Source: Bacteroidales bacterium (lineage in GTDB: Bacteria; Bacteroidota; Bacteroidia; Bacteroidales; Paludibacteraceae). Taken from it: a DNA stretch of 5,644 nucleotides. The stretch is from contig JAGHSG010000147.1 in NCBI GenBank assembly GCA_018066005.1, positions 1 through 5,644 on the forward strand. The letters run 5' to 3'. The position numbers were made by a program, and so were the translations under genes. The notes beneath the pieces are model-generated. The model had not been told where the DNA came from, did not search any database, and worked only from the letters and a program-made list of their open reading frames with translations. This document shows positions 4,317 through 5,644 of this stretch, in pieces (position 1 is the first letter of the stretch; each line of letters starts with the position of its first letter).

Positions 4317-5644
4317 ATGGCAGATAAGATAGAAATCATAGGTGCTCGGGTGCATAACCTGAAGAATATATCGGTCAGCATGCCGCAAGGTAAGTTGACC
4401 GTTATTACGGGTTTGAGTGGCAGCGGTAAGTCGTCCTTGGCTTTTGATACCATCTTTGCCGAAGGACAGCGGCGTTATATGGAGACGTTCTCCAGTTACG
4501 CCCGCGGCTACATAGGTCAGATGCAGCGTCCCGATGTGGATAAGATATCCGGACTGAGTCCCGTCATCTCCATCGCCCAAAAAACAACCAGTCGCAACCC
4601 CCGTTCCACCGTTGGAACGATAACGGAGGTGTATGACTACCTGCGTCTGCTCTTTGCCCGTGCCGGTCATGCGTATTCATACCGGACGGGTAATGAGATG
4701 ATTCAGATGACCGATGAGGAGATTGTGCAACGTATTCAGCAGGACTATGCCGGGCAGAAGATTCTGCTGCTTGCTCCGCTCGTACAAGGCCGTAAAGGTC
4801 ATTACCGCGAACTGCTGGACTCGGTACGAAAAAAAGGTTACTTGCACGTACGTATAGACGGCGAGGTGCGCGAACTCTTCCAAGGTATGAAAGTGGACCG
4901 CTATCAGAACCACTTTATCGAACTGGTCGTTGATCGCATCAAAATAGATGCCGATAACGACGAGAAACGTCTGCTCGAATCGGTCAATAAAGCCATGACG
5001 GCAGGTGACGGATTGATTATGATCCTTCCGGCGGAAGGTACACAGCCCCGTTTCTTCTCGCGCAACATGATGGACCCCGAGACGGGTCTCAGTTACCGCA
5101 AAGCCGCTCCGCACACGTTCTCGTTCAACAGCCCGAGTGGCTGGTGCCCCTGCTGCAAAGGGCTTGGAAAAGTTAACGTCAACGACAACGACAACGTCAA
5201 CGCAAACGACAACGACAACGTCAACGACAACGTCAACGCAAACGACAACGTTAACGAGATTATCCACGATGAGGATAACTGGTTTGAGCGCCTCGTGGAA
5301 GCCGTCAATAATACCGATTCACCAACTGACCAACTCACCGATTCCCCAATGGAACAGTGGGAGACGTGTCCCGTGTGTCACGGACAGCGGTTGAACAAAG
5401 AGGCACTCAGTTACCGCTTCGGAGGCAAGAACATAGCCGAACTGGCAGAGATGGATATAGATGTGTTGCTGGACTTTTTGGAGCATATCAAAGACACCGA
5501 ACACGGTACGTCACGGGCTATTGCCGAACCTATCGTGAAGGAGATTTGCGGTCGCTTGCGCTTTATGTTGGCGGTCGGGTTGGATTACCTGTCGCTTAAC
5601 CGTTCGTCGGACAGTCTGTCGGGCGGCGAGAGTCAGCGTATCCG
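4317..5644 (+). CDS. uvrA: Excinuclease ABC subunit UvrA, N-terminal part (cut by window end)
   Basis: The first 442 residues of UvrA, the damage-sensing ABC ATPase of nucleotide excision repair, acting in the cytoplasm with UvrB. The start MADKIEIIGARVHNLKNI is typical. Walker A is GLSGSGKSS (32-40), the Q-loop region SIAQKTT has Gln88, and about 115-245 matches the UvrB-binding segment. FSFNSPSGWCPCCKGLG carries CxxC Cys277/Cys280, and CPVCHGQRL has Cys351/Cys354. The first ABC signature is LSGGESQRI (434-442, Ser where Ala is usual). The frame is open to the window edge. Three oddities: only about 70 residues separate the CxxC modules, where E. coli UvrA has nearer 120; residues 287-314 are an Asn-X tract from a hexamer repeat; and the preceding Cys pair of E. 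coli-type UvrA is absent (NMMDPETGLSY, about 250-260). Bacteroidota often carry two uvrA paralogues, and this may be the more divergent one. Confidence 0.93.
   Translation, partial: MADKIEIIGARVHNLKNISVSMPQGKLTVITGLSGSGKSSLAFDTIFAEGQRRYMETFSSYARGYIGQMQRPDVDKISGLSPVISIAQKTTSRNPRSTVGTITEVYDYLRLLFARAGHAYSYRTGNEMIQMTDEEIVQRIQQDYAGQKILLLAPLVQGRKGHYRELLDSVRKKGYLHVRIDGEVRELFQGMKVDRYQNHFIELVVDRIKIDADNDEKRLLESVNKAMTAGDGLIMILPAEGTQPRFFSRNMMDPETGLSYRKAAPHTFSFNSPSGWCPCCKGLGKVNVNDNDNVNANDNDNVNDNVNANDNVNEIIHDEDNWFERLVEAVNNTDSPTDQLTDSPMEQWETCPVCHGQRLNKEALSYRFGGKNIAELAEMDIDVLLDFLEHIKDTEHGTSRAIAEPIVKEICGRLRFMLAVGLDYLSLNRSSDSLSGGESQRI
5175..5258 (+). repeat. 14 in-frame AACGNN hexamers inside uvrA
   Basis: Fourteen contiguous hexamers, all starting AACG, have ending pairs TC, AC, AC, TC, CA, AC, AC, TC, AC, TC, CA, AC, TT and AG. 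Because six is a multiple of three, they translate as Asn followed by Val, Asp, Ala or Glu (residues 287-314). The tract is acidic and polar and probably disordered. It lies directly after the first CxxC module and shares its unit with the spacer at 2244-2279. Open frames read from other phases here are low-complexity shadows. Confidence 0.9.
5316..5347 (+). repeat. Four 8-bp repeats inside uvrA
   Basis: GATTCACC, AACTGACC, AACTCACC and GATTCCCC form an imperfect 8-bp tandem repeat. Its 24-bp superperiod equals eight codons, giving DSPTDQLT then DSP (residues 334-344). It lies just before the second CxxC module (Cys351), in the same shortened segment as the hexamer tract. Confidence 0.55.

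Noticed and set aside
4677..5267. Minus-strand 196-residue open frame opposite uvrA
   Set aside because: It is a shadow of uvrA; its Val/Asp-rich start is the reverse reading of the AACGNN repeat, which lacks stops in several frames.
5145..5378. Frameshift or pseudogene in uvrA
   Set aside because: The frame stays open through both repeats and the second CxxC module and ABC signature follow in the same frame, so the gene appears intact up to the window end.

Overview
The window looks like a Bacteroidales (Bacteroidota) chromosome. The evidence is a near-consensus Bacteroidetes promoter (TTTG, 20 nt, TAATTTTG) at 1738-1769, A-rich leaders without Shine-Dalgarno sequences, and three protein types common in that phylum: a small secreted Spy/CpxP-like helical protein, a DUF2147 protein with a CxxC motif, and an M13 lipoprotein peptidase. 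The assignment is inferred from these features; I could not run a database search.

Layout. 1-1107 has no convincing gene and is packed with inverted repeats, short tandem words and an 11-bp iteron-like array. 1108-1566 encodes a secreted Cys/His-rich protein of 152 residues. Its 3' end runs into a tandem array (1531-1693) in which a near-constant 9-nt linker (TAATAGAAC) alternates with hairpins whose stems differ from unit to unit but stay self-complementary. An intrinsic terminator (1700-1727) ends this unit. A promoter at 1738-1769 then starts a co-directional set: DUF2147 protein (1820-2245), M13 metallopeptidase lipoprotein (2280-4292) and uvrA (4317 to beyond the window end). The gaps are 34 and 24 bp, so these three are probably one operon.

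The genes give no obvious shared pathway. The first three products are predicted to be exported, while UvrA is a cytoplasmic DNA-repair ATPase. What stands out is the repeat biology. An AACGNN hexamer repeat fills exactly the gap between DUF2147 and M13 (six units from stop codon to start codon). It reappears as 14 in-frame units inside uvrA, where it makes an Asn-X dipeptide tract in a shortened segment between two CxxC modules. An octamer repeat follows in the same segment. The constant-linker/variable-stem hairpin array is the best candidate for something undescribed; a solitary copy of the same design lies at about 899-931.
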